From Flavobacterium sp. (GTDB lineage: Bacteria; Bacteroidota; Bacteroidia; Flavobacteriales; Flavobacteriaceae), in the NCBI RefSeq assembly GCF_004295795.1, contig NZ_SEBR01000004.1, positions 310,001-374,000 of the forward strand: 64,000 bases of DNA. Reading direction: 5' to 3'. The notes below the pieces were generated by a model. The model was given only the letters and a program-made list of their open reading frames with translations. It made no database searches and had not been told where the DNA came from. Made by a program: the position numbers and the translations under genes. Shown here one piece after another: positions 41,347 through 49,409 of the stretch. Numbering within the stretch: position 1 is the stretch's first letter; each line of letters starts with the position of its first letter.

Positions 41347-42204
41347 ATGAAATGGCTAGGAAGAAGCGGAAGCGGCGGAAATCTTGAAGACAGACGCGGC
41401 ATGTCAGGAGGAAAACTCGCGGCCGGCGGCGGACTCATCGCGGTAATCGTCGTGATCGCGCAACTGTTTTTGGGCGGAGACGGCGACACTGGAAAAATCA
41501 TCGATGTAATCCAGAAACAAACGGTACAAACGCCTTCGCAGCAACGCGAACTCACGGCCGAGGAGAAAAAAATCGGTGAAATGGTCGACGTCATTTTAGG
41601 CGATACCGAACAAGTCTGGAAACAGATTTTTTCCGAAAATGACATGACTTACAAAGAACCGAATCTGGTTTTGTTTACCGATGCGGTCGAAACAGCTTGC
41701 GGCAATGCGACGGCCTCGGTTGGACCATTCTACTGTCCGACGGATCAAAAAGTCTATATGGACATGGCGTTTTTCAACGAACTGCAGACGCGTTTCGGGG
41801 CGAAGGGCGGCGATTTTGCCATCGCTTACGTCATCGCTCACGAAATCGGGCATCACGTCCAAACGTTGCTCGGCACGTCCCAAAAAGTTCGCGAAATGCA
41901 GCAAGGAATGAGTGAAGCCCAAGCCAACAAGCTTTCGGTCGCACTCGAACTCCAAGCCGATTTTTACGCCGGACTTTGGGCGCATTACAACGAAAAACGC
42001 GTCAAGATGCTCGAGCCCGGAGACATAGAGGAAGCCATGAGCGCGGCCGAAGCGGTCGGGGACGATGCCATCCAGAAGCGCGTTCGCGGACAGGTCGTTC
42101 CGGATTCGTTCACGCACGGCACATCGGCACAACGCATGAAATGGTTCATGAAAGGATTCGAGAGCGGCGACATTCAGCAGGGCGATACGTTTAACGGAAT
42201 TTGA
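41347..42204 (+). CDS. Neutral zinc metallopeptidase (YpfJ-like)
   Basis: 285 residues. An N-terminal GRSGSGGNLEDRRG segment typical of the family is followed by one membrane helix (about 25-45), placing the peptidase domain outside the inner membrane. The zinc site is HEIGHH, with H165, E166 and H169. Two cysteines (ETACGNA and PFYCPTD) lie in the usual place. Physiological substrates of this family are unknown. It starts 19 bases after the hybrid kinase stop and may share its transcript. Confidence 0.92.
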   Translation: MKWLGRSGSGGNLEDRRGMSGGKLAAGGGLIAVIVVIAQLFLGGDGDTGKIIDVIQKQTVQTPSQQRELTAEEKKIGEMVDVILGDTEQVWKQIFSENDMTYKEPNLVLFTDAVETACGNATASVGPFYCPTDQKVYMDMAFFNELQTRFGAKGGDFAIAYVIAHEIGHHVQTLLGTSQKVREMQQGMSEAQANKLSVALELQADFYAGLWAHYNEKRVKMLEPGDIEEAMSAAEAVGDDAIQKRVRGQVVPDSFTHGTSAQRMKWFMKGFESGDIQQGDTFNGI

Positions 42205-42249
42205 TGCAAATTTGACACGACTTTCGGAATTTTTGCTTATTTTCAATTC

Positions 42250-42588
42250 ATGCAAAAACTCCACCTGACGGCTTGCCACCAAAAACCCGAACGCTCTTTT
42301 TTCTGGAAAGGGAAACAGTTTCCGGTTTGCGCGCGCTGTACGGGAATCCATTTGGGTTATCTCGCGATGCCGTTGTTCCTTTTCAAAGTCGTTTCGCTGA
42401 GTTGGCCGCTAACTGTCTTGTTTATCCTTCCGACGGCAATCGACGGACTTACGCAGGCTTACTTCACGCGCGAAAGCACGAACTTTATTCGGTTCACGAC
42501 AGGTTTGCTTGCCGGCGTCGGCCTCATGTCGTTCTCGTCCAAAATCGGACTGCTTATTGTCGATCTAATACATTTAACCATCAAATAA
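42250..42588 (+). CDS. DUF2085 membrane protein
   Basis: 112 residues. The N-terminus has the family cysteine pattern [20 protein letters not shown] then RCTG, followed by three helices. DUF2085 proteins are integral membrane proteins without a known reaction; the cysteines could bind metal. It is followed six bases later by another small membrane protein gene. Confidence 0.85.
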   Translation: MQKLHLTACHQKPERSFFWKGKQFPVCARCTGIHLGYLAMPLFLFKVVSLSWPLTVLFILPTAIDGLTQAYFTRESTNFIRFTTGLLAGVGLMSFSSKIGLLIVDLIHLTIK

Positions 42589-42594
42589 TCAATT

Positions 42595-42798
42595 ATGTCA
42601 GAAGAATTCAAACCTCAGGGAGAAAAATTAGGCATTGGCCTTTCCATCCTTTCGTTCTTGATTCCGCTTGCCGGACTCATCATTTGGATAATGAACAAAA
42701 ACGATCATCCTGAGAAAGCCAAAAGTGCTTGTTATCTCGCGATCGCAGGTGTTGTCGTAGGAATCGTGCTTCAAGTCATTTTAGGACTTGCGGGCTGA
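42595..42798 (+). CDS. Small two-helix membrane protein
   Basis: 67 residues. A polar N-terminus (SEEFKPQGEK) is followed by two helices (about 12-32 and 46-66) around a charged loop (NKNDHPEKAKSACY). Not recognised beyond a general likeness to DUF4190/DUF4870-type proteins. It is coupled to the DUF2085 gene and followed by a strong terminator. Confidence 0.75.
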   Translation: MSEEFKPQGEKLGIGLSILSFLIPLAGLIIWIMNKNDHPEKAKSACYLAIAGVVVGIVLQVILGLAG

Positions 42799-42819
42799 TC
42801 CGAAAAAGTAAAGAATTGA

Positions 42820-42848
42820 AAGCCGTCCTTTTGGGCGGTTTTTTTTTG
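42820..42848 (+). terminator. Rho-independent terminator
   Basis: AGCCGTCC (42821-42828), a four-base loop and GGGCGGTT, followed by at least nine T. It ends the zinc peptidase/DUF2085/small membrane protein run. Confidence 0.85.
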
Positions 42849-42901
42849 TGGATTACGCGAACAATTAACATTGGACATAACGCGAATCTATCCGAAAAAA
42901 T

Positions 42902-42909
42902 TAGTTTTG
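42902..42909 (+). promoter_or_regulatory. -7 promoter element TAGTTTTG
   Basis: It matches TAnnTTTG and lies 19 bases before ATG 42928. No good -33 box. Confidence 0.4.
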
Positions 42910-42927
42910 CGCCACAACATTCACCAA

Positions 42928-44118
42928 ATGAACAAACTTTATACTTTGCTGTCGTTATTGACGACAGTCCTTTCGTTCGCGCAGATCAAATTTGAGACAG
43001 GACAATTCACGGCCAACGACGGAACGACGACCCAATGCCTGATCCGCAACCTCGATTGGGACAATAATCCGTACGGATTCGAATACAAGATCTCGACCGA
43101 TGACGAAACCAGGAAAGCCTCTATTACCAATGTCAAAGCATTCTCGGTAAGCGGAATCACGTTCGAACGCCACACGGTCCAAATCGACAGGTCGTCTTCT
43201 CAAGTCGGAAGTATGAGCCAGCAGCGAAATCCCATTTTCGAAACGGAAACCATTTTCCTGAGATTGGTTTTTGACGGCAAAACCAAGCTGTTCCGATTCC
43301 AGGACATCAACCTTTCACGCTTCTTTATCGCTTCTGACGACGCCGTTCCCGAACAATTGGTTTTCAAGGAATACAAGGTCGACGATTCCCGGATCGGCCA
43401 AAACAATTTGTTCCGACAACAGCTCTTTACCAGATTACAATCGGAAGGAATTAACGAGAAAGACGTCGAAAAACTGGCCTATAACAAGAAAGAGCTGGTC
43501 GCCGTTTTCCGAAAAGCGTTCCAGTTCGATGAGAAAAATTCGGCCACGACCGACGCTGCGACCAAAACCAAGGTCAACTTCAGACTCTTCGCAGGTGTGG
43601 CTTTCGGCAAGATAAAATCTGAAAATACATTCGACGATTTTTTCGACAAGGTTGACGAAAGTAAAGTCGCGCCAATTGCGGGCTGCGAAGTAGAGATCGT
43701 ACTTCCTGTGAACCGCAACAAATGGGCACTGATCGCCGCCCCGTTATTTTCGAGCGTCAAAGTTTCCAAAACGGGTAATGTCAAGACCGATATCGATTAT
43801 ACGTTCGTCTCGATTCCGATTGGCGTAAGGCATTATTTTTTCCTGACCGATCGCACCAAGTTGTTCCTCAACGCGGGCGCTTCCATCAATCTCGCGCTTT
43901 CCTCCTCGCTCAAAATTAAGAGCCAATATGCTTTCGCCGAGACCGATTTTCCGATGCAGTCGATCGCATTTGGAACTTTTGGCGGATTCGGAATCTCCGT
44001 TGACAGGATTTCACTCGAGGCAAGATGCGATTTCTCGCGCCGACTACTTAAAAACGCAGATTTTTGGGAAGCGAAATACAGCTCGGTAAGTCTAATCGCC
44101 GCTTATAGATTCAACTAA
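42928..44118 (+). CDS. Secreted protein with C-terminal outer-membrane barrel
   Basis: 396 residues from ATG 42928, where the signal peptide starts (LLSLLTTVLSFAQ). The N-terminal part (about 20-190) is a soluble domain with TTQCLIRNLDWDNNPYGFEY. The C-terminal part (about 215-396) has barrel-like strands such as RLFAGVAFGKIKSEN and VSLIAAYRFN, as in PorT-like outer-membrane proteins. Function unknown. Its last four bases overlap tail-to-tail with the comM gene. Confidence 0.78.
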   Translation: MNKLYTLLSLLTTVLSFAQIKFETGQFTANDGTTTQCLIRNLDWDNNPYGFEYKISTDDETRKASITNVKAFSVSGITFERHTVQIDRSSSQVGSMSQQRNPIFETETIFLRLVFDGKTKLFRFQDINLSRFFIASDDAVPEQLVFKEYKVDDSRIGQNNLFRQQLFTRLQSEGINEKDVEKLAYNKKELVAVFRKAFQFDEKNSATTDAATKTKVNFRLFAGVAFGKIKSENTFDDFFDKVDESKVAPIAGCEVEIVLPVNRNKWALIAAPLFSSVKVSKTGNVKTDIDYTFVSIPIGVRHYFFLTDRTKLFLNAGASINLALSSSLKIKSQYAFAETDFPMQSIAFGTFGGFGISVDRISLEARCDFSRRLLKNADFWEAKYSSVSLIAAYRFN

Positions 44119-45650
44119 CGGCCAAGCCAACCGTCGCGGTCAAGACTTCTGTATTGGATCGCTTCGGCAATGTGTTCCGATTTTATGTCTCGTGACGAAT
44201 CAAGGTCGGCGATCGTTCGCGAAACCTTTAGGATCCGATCGTAAGCGCGTGCCGACAAATTGAGCCTTTCCATGGCGGTTCTGAGCAATTGCATCGAAAT
44301 TTCGTCCAGCGCGCAAAATTCGCGTATGTGCCTGACCGACATCTGGGCGTTGTAATTCACGCCTTCGGAATCCGCAAAACGACTTGTCTGGAATTCGCGC
44401 GCGCGAGTAACCCGTTCGCGAATTTCAATGCTGCTTTCGGCTTTCCGGGTTTCGCTCAACTTCTCGAAAGGCACAGGCGTCACTTCAATGTGGATGTCGA
44501 TGCGGTCGAGCAAAGGCCCGGAAATCTTGTTCAGGTAGCGCTGCATTTCCATCGACGAGCTTTGCACAGGCGCATCCGAATCGGCGAAATAACCGCCCGG
44601 ACTCGGATTCATGCTCGCAACCAACATAAACGAAGACGGATAAGTCACGGTGAACTTCGCACGCGAAATCGTCACTTCGCGGTCTTCGAGCGGCTGGCGC
44701 AAGACTTCGAGCACTTCTCGTTTGAACTCGGGCAATTCGTCCAGGAACAGTACGCCGTTGTGCGCCATCGAGATTTCGCCCGGTTGCGGAAAACTGCCGC
44801 CCCCGACCAGACTCACACTCGAAGCCGAATGATGCGGATTCCGGAAAGGCCGTTGCCGCATCAGCCCGATCTCCTTGAGCTTTCCGGCGACGCTGTGAAT
44901 TTTGGTCGTTTCCAAAGCTTCGCGCAACGTCATAGGCGGCAAAATGCTGGGAAGTCTTTTGGCGAGCATCGTTTTCCCCGCTCCGGGCGGCCCGATCAGG
45001 ATGATGTTGTGTCCGCCGGCGGCAGCGATTTCCATACAGCGTTTTATGGATTCCTGACCTTTGACGTCGCAAAAGTCGAATTCGGTGGAAAGTGGCGCGC
45101 TGAACGCTTCCCGCGTGTCGATTATCGTCGGTTCGATTCCGCCTTTGCCGTCAAAGAAATCGATGACCTGTTGGATATTTTCTACTCCGTAAACATCGAG
45201 ATCATTGACGATCGCAGCTTCCTGGGCGTTTTGCATCGGAAGGAAAAAGCCCTTGAAACCTTCTTCCCTTGCCTTGATCGCAATCGGTAACGCGCCTTTT
45301 ATAGGCTGAAGGTTTCCGTCAAGTGAAAGTTCGCCCATGATGATGTAGCGGTCGATTTCGGTTCCCTGGATTTGGTTGGAAGCCACGAGAATTCCCAACG
45401 CGATCGTGAGGTCGTAAGCCGAACCTTCTTTTCGCAGATCGGCCGGCGCCATGTTGATGGTGATTTTCTTTCCCGGAAAATTGAGATTGTTGTTCTTGAG
45501 CGCCGCGGCGATGCGGTATGAGCTTTCTTTTATGGCGTTGTCCGGCAATCCTACGAGGTGGTAGCCGATGCCTTTGTCCATGTGGACTTCGATCGTTATG
45601 GTCGTGGCTTGGACGCCGAAAACGGCTGATCCGAATACTTTTACTAACAT
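44115..45650 (-). CDS. comM: YifB/ComM-family Mg-chelatase-like AAA ATPase
   Basis: 511 residues, full length. The N-terminal ChlI-like fold has VHMDKGIGYHLVGLPDNAI. The AAA domain has the P-loop IGPPGAGKTMLAKRLPSILP, the Walker B GVLFLDELPEF and a C-terminal Mg-chelatase helical part (LNLSARAYDRILKVSRTIAD). In naturally transformable bacteria ComM is a hexameric helicase that extends DNA integration. The role here is presumed to be similar. No competence genes are adjacent. It converges with the preceding gene, sharing four bases. Confidence 0.94.
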   Translation of the reverse strand: MLVKVFGSAVFGVQATTITIEVHMDKGIGYHLVGLPDNAIKESSYRIAAALKNNNLNFPGKKITINMAPADLRKEGSAYDLTIALGILVASNQIQGTEIDRYIIMGELSLDGNLQPIKGALPIAIKAREEGFKGFFLPMQNAQEAAIVNDLDVYGVENIQQVIDFFDGKGGIEPTIIDTREAFSAPLSTEFDFCDVKGQESIKRCMEIAAAGGHNIILIGPPGAGKTMLAKRLPSILPPMTLREALETTKIHSVAGKLKEIGLMRQRPFRNPHHSASSVSLVGGGSFPQPGEISMAHNGVLFLDELPEFKREVLEVLRQPLEDREVTISRAKFTVTYPSSFMLVASMNPSPGGYFADSDAPVQSSSMEMQRYLNKISGPLLDRIDIHIEVTPVPFEKLSETRKAESSIEIRERVTRAREFQTSRFADSEGVNYNAQMSVRHIREFCALDEISMQLLRTAMERLNLSARAYDRILKVSRTIADLDSSRDIKSEHIAEAIQYRSLDRDGWLGR

Positions 45651-45746
45651 GGCTTATATAAATTTAGATGGCTTGTATTTGGTAAATTTAGGGAACGGTG
45701 TTGAGTTGCGATTGTTTGTTTGGTGGAGGTTATTAACATTTTGGGG

Positions 45747-45794
45747 TGCGGAGTTTTTAACTCCGCACGGTGTGTGACGGAGTCTGCGACTCCG
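45747..45794 (+). repeat. Two-hairpin REP-like element, copy 2
   Basis: TGCGGAGTT-TTT-AACTCCGCA (45747-45767) and CGGAGTC-TGC-GACTCCG (45778-45794), separated by CGGTGTGTGA. It is in the 497-base gap upstream of comM, which otherwise holds array D and no gene. Confidence 0.8.
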
Positions 45795-45911
45795 AAGAAA
45801 AACGTGGCGACTCAGAACGCGTTTTCAAAGCCAATAAACATCATAATAGTAAAACAAAGCTTGTATCGGACGAGACAGACCTGCCAAGTTATTCTTAATG
45901 CCATTTCGCTA

Positions 45912-46024
45912 GCTGCGTCCACCTGCTTCAACTTCTGCCGTTGCGTCTGCTCTACTTCCACTTCCACTTCCACTTCCACTTCCACTTCCACAACCGCTAC
46001 TGCCACTGCAACTGCTTCCGCAAC
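45912..46024. repeat. Hexamer array D (CACTTC and CACTGC units)
   Basis: Includes seven exact tandem CACTTC units (45959-46000) and CTGCCACTGCAACTGC-type units. An open frame running through it into the histidine kinase would encode an HFHFHF tract, which I take as non-coding. Confidence 0.8.
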
Positions 46025-46120
46025 CAAAAATTCGCCTCCATTTTCCAACAATCCACCTCAAACATTGCAAAAGCCCCGTTAAATGTGGTTTTCCGCATCC
46101 GACGTAATAAATTTGACCTA

Positions 46121-46128
46121 TATATTTG
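46121..46128 (+). promoter_or_regulatory. -7 promoter element TATATTTG
   Basis: Lies 19 bases before ATG 46148 and fits TAnnTTTG. Confidence 0.5.
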
Positions 46129-46147
46129 TACCTCCAAAACTACCCCG

Positions 46148-47347
46148 ATGATAGCCGCTCCAATACCAGCAAATGACAGGCAGCGCCTCGATGCGTTGTT
46201 GTCCTATAAAGTTCTCGATACGGAAGCCGAGAACGATTTTGACGACATCACGAAACTCGCGGCCGAGATCTGCGAATCTCCTATTTCGATAATCACTTTG
46301 CTCGACGAACAACGGCAATGGTTCAAATCGTGCATAGGACTCGACATCACCGAATCGCCTCGGGAAACTTCTTTTTGCGGACATGTCGTAGCGAATCCGA
46401 CAGAAAATCTCATCGTCGAGGACGTGAAGGACGACATCCGTTTTCACGACAATCCGTTTGTGACCGAAGGCGTGATAGGTGCGTACGCGGGAATCCCGAT
46501 CGTAAATCCGGAAGGTTTTGCATTGGGCGCACTTTGCGTGATCGACGACAAGGCCAAAAAACTCGAGCCGTTCCAGATCAAAGCTTTGGAAAAACTCGCC
46601 AATCAGGTCACCAAATTGCTCGAACTTCGACGAAACAACTACAAACTCACCGAAAGCCACAACGCGCTTTCCCAGCGATACAAAGACCTCGAGCAGTTTT
46701 CGCACGTGGTTTCCCACGACATCAAATCACCTTTGAACAACATCATGCAGTTGTCGGAATTTTTTACCGATATGTACGGGCAATCGCTCGATGAAAACGG
46801 CCGCCAGATGATCGGCTACATCGGACAATCGGCAAAAGAGCTCAAAAGTCTCGTCGACGGAATCCTCGAACACTACAAGTACGACACGCTCGATGTCACG
46901 CAAAGGGAAAAGATCCGATACAAGGAATTTGTCGAATATATCGTGAACCTGTTGAACGTAAAAGGCGATTTCGAATTCATTTATCCCGATGAAAAATCGC
47001 GTTTCTGGTCAAATAAAATGGCGCTCGGACAAGTTTTGTACAATCTGATAGCCAACGCCATCAAGTACAACGACAAGGAAAAAGGCATTGTCGAGATCGG
47101 TTGCGACCTAAAAGGCGACGAAGTGATCCTGTTCGTGAAAGACAACGGCCCGGGAATTCCCGAAAGCCAGTTCAAAAAGATTTTTGAGATTTTCGGAACA
47201 CTTGGGACCACTGATCGTTCGGGTAACAAAGGCACCGGAATCGGGCTTTCGACCGTCAGCAAACTCATCCAGAAACTCGGCGGGCGCATCGAAGTCGAAT
47301 CGGAACTCGGCCACGGATCGACTTTCAAGGTCTATCTCAAAAAGTGA
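46148..47347 (+). CDS. GAF-domain sensor histidine kinase
   Basis: 399 residues, cytoplasmic. The GAF domain (about 20-165) has ESPISIITLLDEQRQWFKS, CGHVV and GAYAGIPI, typical of small stand-alone GAF sensors. HisKA has H190 (VVSHDIKSPLNNIMQ). The ATPase domain has NAIKYN, DNGPGIPE and GTGIGLSTV. The signal is unknown and no response regulator is adjacent. I start at ATG 46148 because the upstream frame runs into repeat array D and the promoter. Confidence 0.92.
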   Translation: MIAAPIPANDRQRLDALLSYKVLDTEAENDFDDITKLAAEICESPISIITLLDEQRQWFKSCIGLDITESPRETSFCGHVVANPTENLIVEDVKDDIRFHDNPFVTEGVIGAYAGIPIVNPEGFALGALCVIDDKAKKLEPFQIKALEKLANQVTKLLELRRNNYKLTESHNALSQRYKDLEQFSHVVSHDIKSPLNNIMQLSEFFTDMYGQSLDENGRQMIGYIGQSAKELKSLVDGILEHYKYDTLDVTQREKIRYKEFVEYIVNLLNVKGDFEFIYPDEKSRFWSNKMALGQVLYNLIANAIKYNDKEKGIVEIGCDLKGDEVILFVKDNGPGIPESQFKKIFEIFGTLGTTDRSGNKGTGIGLSTVSKLIQKLGGRIEVESELGHGSTFKVYLKK

Positions 47348-47396
47348 TTTCTGCGCAATCTCGATTTTCCACCAAGGATTTGGTTCTGATTCTTGA

Positions 47397-47516
47397 GCCA
47401 CGAATTATGCGAATGACACGAATTACACAAATCTGGATCTTGGTTTGTGTCATTTCGTTTGCGCTGACTCCATAAATCGGTCAACATTCATCTAAAATTC
47501 GTGCATTCGTGGCAAA
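47397..47516. repeat. Imperfect inverted repeat of CACGAAT and ATTCGTG
   Basis: Left arm GCCACGAATTATGCGAATG and ACACGAATTACACAAAT; right arm AATTCGTGCATTCGTGGCA, about 80 bases apart. The gap 47348-47621 holds this repeat and no gene. A one-sided relative lies at 20620-20648. Confidence 0.55.
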
Positions 47517-47621
47517 ACAGTCCAAAAAACCGTGGCATCACAACCAAAAACAAACCCAAAAATTTCAAAAATACGGGGCAAGCTAAAATCCAGAAACGTA
47601 CCTTTAACAAAAAACAAAATC

Positions 47622-47999
47622 ATGGGACTATTCAACGCCATACTCGGAAACGCCTCTGAAGTTTCCATAGAAGCCATCACGAAAGAATTCGAACCGATCA
47701 TCATTCCGGGCGAAAACATCGAAAAAGCATTCCGCCTCGTGCGCGACATGTTCATTTTCACCAACAAACGACTTATCCTGGTCGAAAAACAACTCGTCGG
47801 AAGCAAGACCGAATACCTTTCGGTTCCATACGCCAACGTGATCAAATTTTCGAAAGAAAGCGCCGGAATCATCGACCTCGACGCCGAACTGAAAATCTGG
47901 ATCAAGGACGAAACCGAACCGATCAAGAAAACTTTCGGCAAAGGCAGCGACAATATCAATGAGGTCTATCGCATTTTGGGACAGCATATTTTGAAATGA
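47622..47999 (+). CDS. PH-domain protein
   Basis: 125 residues forming one bacterial PH domain. Strands include GENIEKAFRLVRDMFIFTNK, RLILVEKQLVGSKTEYLSVP and YANVIKFSKESAG, with a final helix NINEVYRILGQHIL. There is no membrane segment. Members of this group have no established role. It is preceded by a TACCTTTA element and has its own terminator. Confidence 0.88.
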   Translation: MGLFNAILGNASEVSIEAITKEFEPIIIPGENIEKAFRLVRDMFIFTNKRLILVEKQLVGSKTEYLSVPYANVIKFSKESAGIIDLDAELKIWIKDETEPIKKTFGKGSDNINEVYRILGQHILK

Positions 48000-48051
48000 G
48001 TACCTGAGTGCCTGAGCGAAAAGTGCCAGAGTACTCGAAAACCGAAAATAC

Positions 48052-48078
48052 AAGAGTCCATATTGGGCTCTTTTTTTT
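48052..48078 (+). terminator. Rho-independent terminator of the PH-domain gene
   Basis: AGAGTCC (48053-48059), a five-base loop and GGGCTCT, followed by eight T, about 50 bases after the stop. Confidence 0.8.
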
Positions 48079-48104
48079 ATCGCTTCAAGTTTGGAATTTA
48101 ATCT

Positions 48105-48270
48105 TGGGCGCGCCGGCGGCAAACCAAAACAGCAAGTCGTTCTGCGGCAACAATTCGCTTCCAAACTGCTATCCAGAGCCGCCGTCGGGCTGGACGGCAC
48201 TCGCTTTTGCCCAGCTTTTGGGGCTGGCCAAAGAGCTTAGACAATGCCGCCATCCCTCGCGCAGTCCCGT
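48105..48270 (-). ncRNA. Structured intergenic element, copy 2
   Basis: On the minus strand it begins GCGAGGGATGGCGGCATTG, has a stem near TTTGGCCAGC/GCTGGGCAAA, then GAGTGCCGTCCAGCCCGACG and, after a variable stretch, GCCGCCGGCGCGCC. Closely similar to the copy at 58032-58188. The 586-base gap 48000-48585 has no gene. Confidence 0.55.
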
Positions 48271-48380
48271 TTCCTAAAACGAAATCTGACCACAAAACAA
48301 CAAAACGCCTCGCTTCGCATCGGCTCCATTGCATTCGGCTTTTCTTGGCTCGCTACGCGTCGCCACCCTAAAAAATCCCA

Positions 48381-48398
48381 TCCCGATAGCAATCGGGA
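48381..48398. repeat. Imperfect copy of the CCCGATAGCTATCGGG palindrome
   Basis: TCCCGATAGCAATCGGGA, one central change from the palindromes at 2947 and 55877. It is followed at 48435-48478 by several AGGCACTC/AGGAACTC short repeats. Confidence 0.6.
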
Positions 48399-48512
48399 CC
48401 AAATGCCCGTCCAACAAATATCTAAACGCCAGTCTTAGGCACTCAAAAACTCAGGAACTCAGGCACTCAGGCACTCCAAAAGTCAAGCAAACAAAACTTT
48501 TTGTAAAAATAT

Positions 48513-48544
48513 TTTGTCACAATGTAAAATATACTTTACATTTG
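48513..48544 (+). promoter_or_regulatory. Promoter with operator-like palindrome for the DUF2975/XRE pair
   Basis: TTTG (48513-48516), 20 bases, then TACATTTG (48537-48544) is a good Bacteroidota promoter. The palindrome TGTAAA-N6-TTTACA (48523-48540) lies inside it and overlaps the -7 box. A regulator bound there would block transcription. Autoregulation by the XRE protein is inferred. Confidence 0.65.
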
Positions 48545-48585
48545 AATTGAGTTTTAATCATCAATCACTTTAAATCACATTTCAA

Positions 48586-49065
48586 ATGAAAACACAATTC
48601 TTATTTCCGCGTCGGTTCAAAATGGCCGGCGTATTGCTGTTCGTGATCGGATTCGTCATGGCAGTTTTCCTGTTCAACGCAGGCGAAAGCCTGGACCAAT
48701 ATCTCAATGTGAAGGTCTTTGCCATCGCCGACTCCTTTCCGTTGGGCAAAGACAGTTATTTCAGTTTTATCGAGAACAGCATTTTCGACGAAATTGCTGT
48801 TATTTTACTCATTCTCGGTGGCCTGTTCGTCGGCTTTTCGAGAACAAGGAACGAGGACGAATACATCGCGCAAATTCGGTATGAAAGTCTGATCTGGGCG
48901 GTTTATTTCAACTTCGCCGTGATGTTGTTCTGCACGATTTTCATCTTCGGAACTTACTATTTCACCGTGATAAGCATCAACATTTTCTCGCTTTTGCTGT
49001 TCTTCGTGATCCGCTTCCACATCAAGCTTTACCAACTCCAAAAATCCCTGCGTGATGACGAATAA
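48586..49065 (+). CDS. DUF2975 membrane protein
   Basis: 159 residues with four membrane helices, at about 14-30, 64-84, 102-122 and 125-145. This layout matches DUF2975, usually found next to a small XRE regulator as here. It ends in a charged tail (QLQKSLRDDE) and overlaps the regulator's start by 11 bases. The function of the family is unknown; a membrane partner of the regulator is likely. Confidence 0.82.
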   Translation: MKTQFLFPRRFKMAGVLLFVIGFVMAVFLFNAGESLDQYLNVKVFAIADSFPLGKDSYFSFIENSIFDEIAVILLILGGLFVGFSRTRNEDEYIAQIRYESLIWAVYFNFAVMLFCTIFIFGTYYFTVISINIFSLLLFFVIRFHIKLYQLQKSLRDDE

Positions 49066-49255
49066 TCTCAAAGTACAGCGCGCGATCAAAGACATCTCGC
49101 AGGAAGAACTCGCCAAGCAGATTGGCGTGAGCCGCCAGACGATAAACGCCATGGAAAAGGCGAAATACGTGCCTTCAACAGTTTTGGCCTTGAAGATTTC
49201 AAGGTTTTTTGGATTGTCGGTCGAGCAGATTTTTACGCTCGAGGAAACGGACTGA
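49055..49255 (+). CDS. Small XRE-family transcriptional regulator
   Basis: 66 residues from ATG 49055 (a GTG lies one codon upstream). It is a single helix-turn-helix domain: ISQEELAKQIGVSRQTINAM is the recognition unit, then KYVPSTVLALKISRFFGLS. This is the YozG/YgzD-like group that pairs with DUF2975 genes. It probably represses its own operon at the palindrome upstream of the DUF2975 gene. Confidence 0.9.
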   Translation: MTNNLKVQRAIKDISQEELAKQIGVSRQTINAMEKAKYVPSTVLALKISRFFGLSVEQIFTLEETD

Positions 49256-49275
49256 AACCTTTTTAGGTAATGAAA

Positions 49276-49305
49276 AAGCCAATCCGTCGGTGGATTGGTT
49301 TTTTG
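49276..49305 (+). terminator. Rho-independent terminator of the DUF2975/XRE operon
   Basis: CCAATCC (49279-49285), six-base loop, GGATTGG (49292-49298), then six T. The A-run on its other side would also let it act on the minus strand, downstream of dsbD. Confidence 0.85.
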
Positions 49306-49316
49306 GTTTTTGGAGA

Positions 49317-49363
49317 GCGAAGTTTGCAACTTCGCGATAGGTGTGACCGAGTCTGTGACTCGG
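49317..49363 (+). repeat. Two-hairpin REP-like element, copy 3
   Basis: GCGAAGTT-TGC-AACTTCGC (49317-49335) and CCGAGTC-TGT-GACTCGG (49347-49363), separated by GATAGGTGTGA. The first stem uses CGAAG/CTTCG where copy 2 uses CGGAG/CTCCG. Confidence 0.8.
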
Positions 49364-49409
49364 AAAAAAACTAAGGAACTCAGGAACTTTTCACTCAGGC
49401 ACTAGGGAA

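Noticed and set aside
44115..44118. Frameshift or gene truncation at the overlap of two genes
   Set aside because: The two genes are convergent and simply share four bases at their stops; both proteins are full length.
45120..45135. tRNA T-loop-like GGTTCGATTCCG
   Set aside because: It lies inside comM, with no acceptor or anticodon stems around it. No tRNA was found in any gap.
45941..46147. Extension of the GAF kinase with an HFHFHF tract
   Set aside because: It translates the CACTTC array and covers the TATATTTG promoter. The ATG at 46148 fits the GAF domain start.
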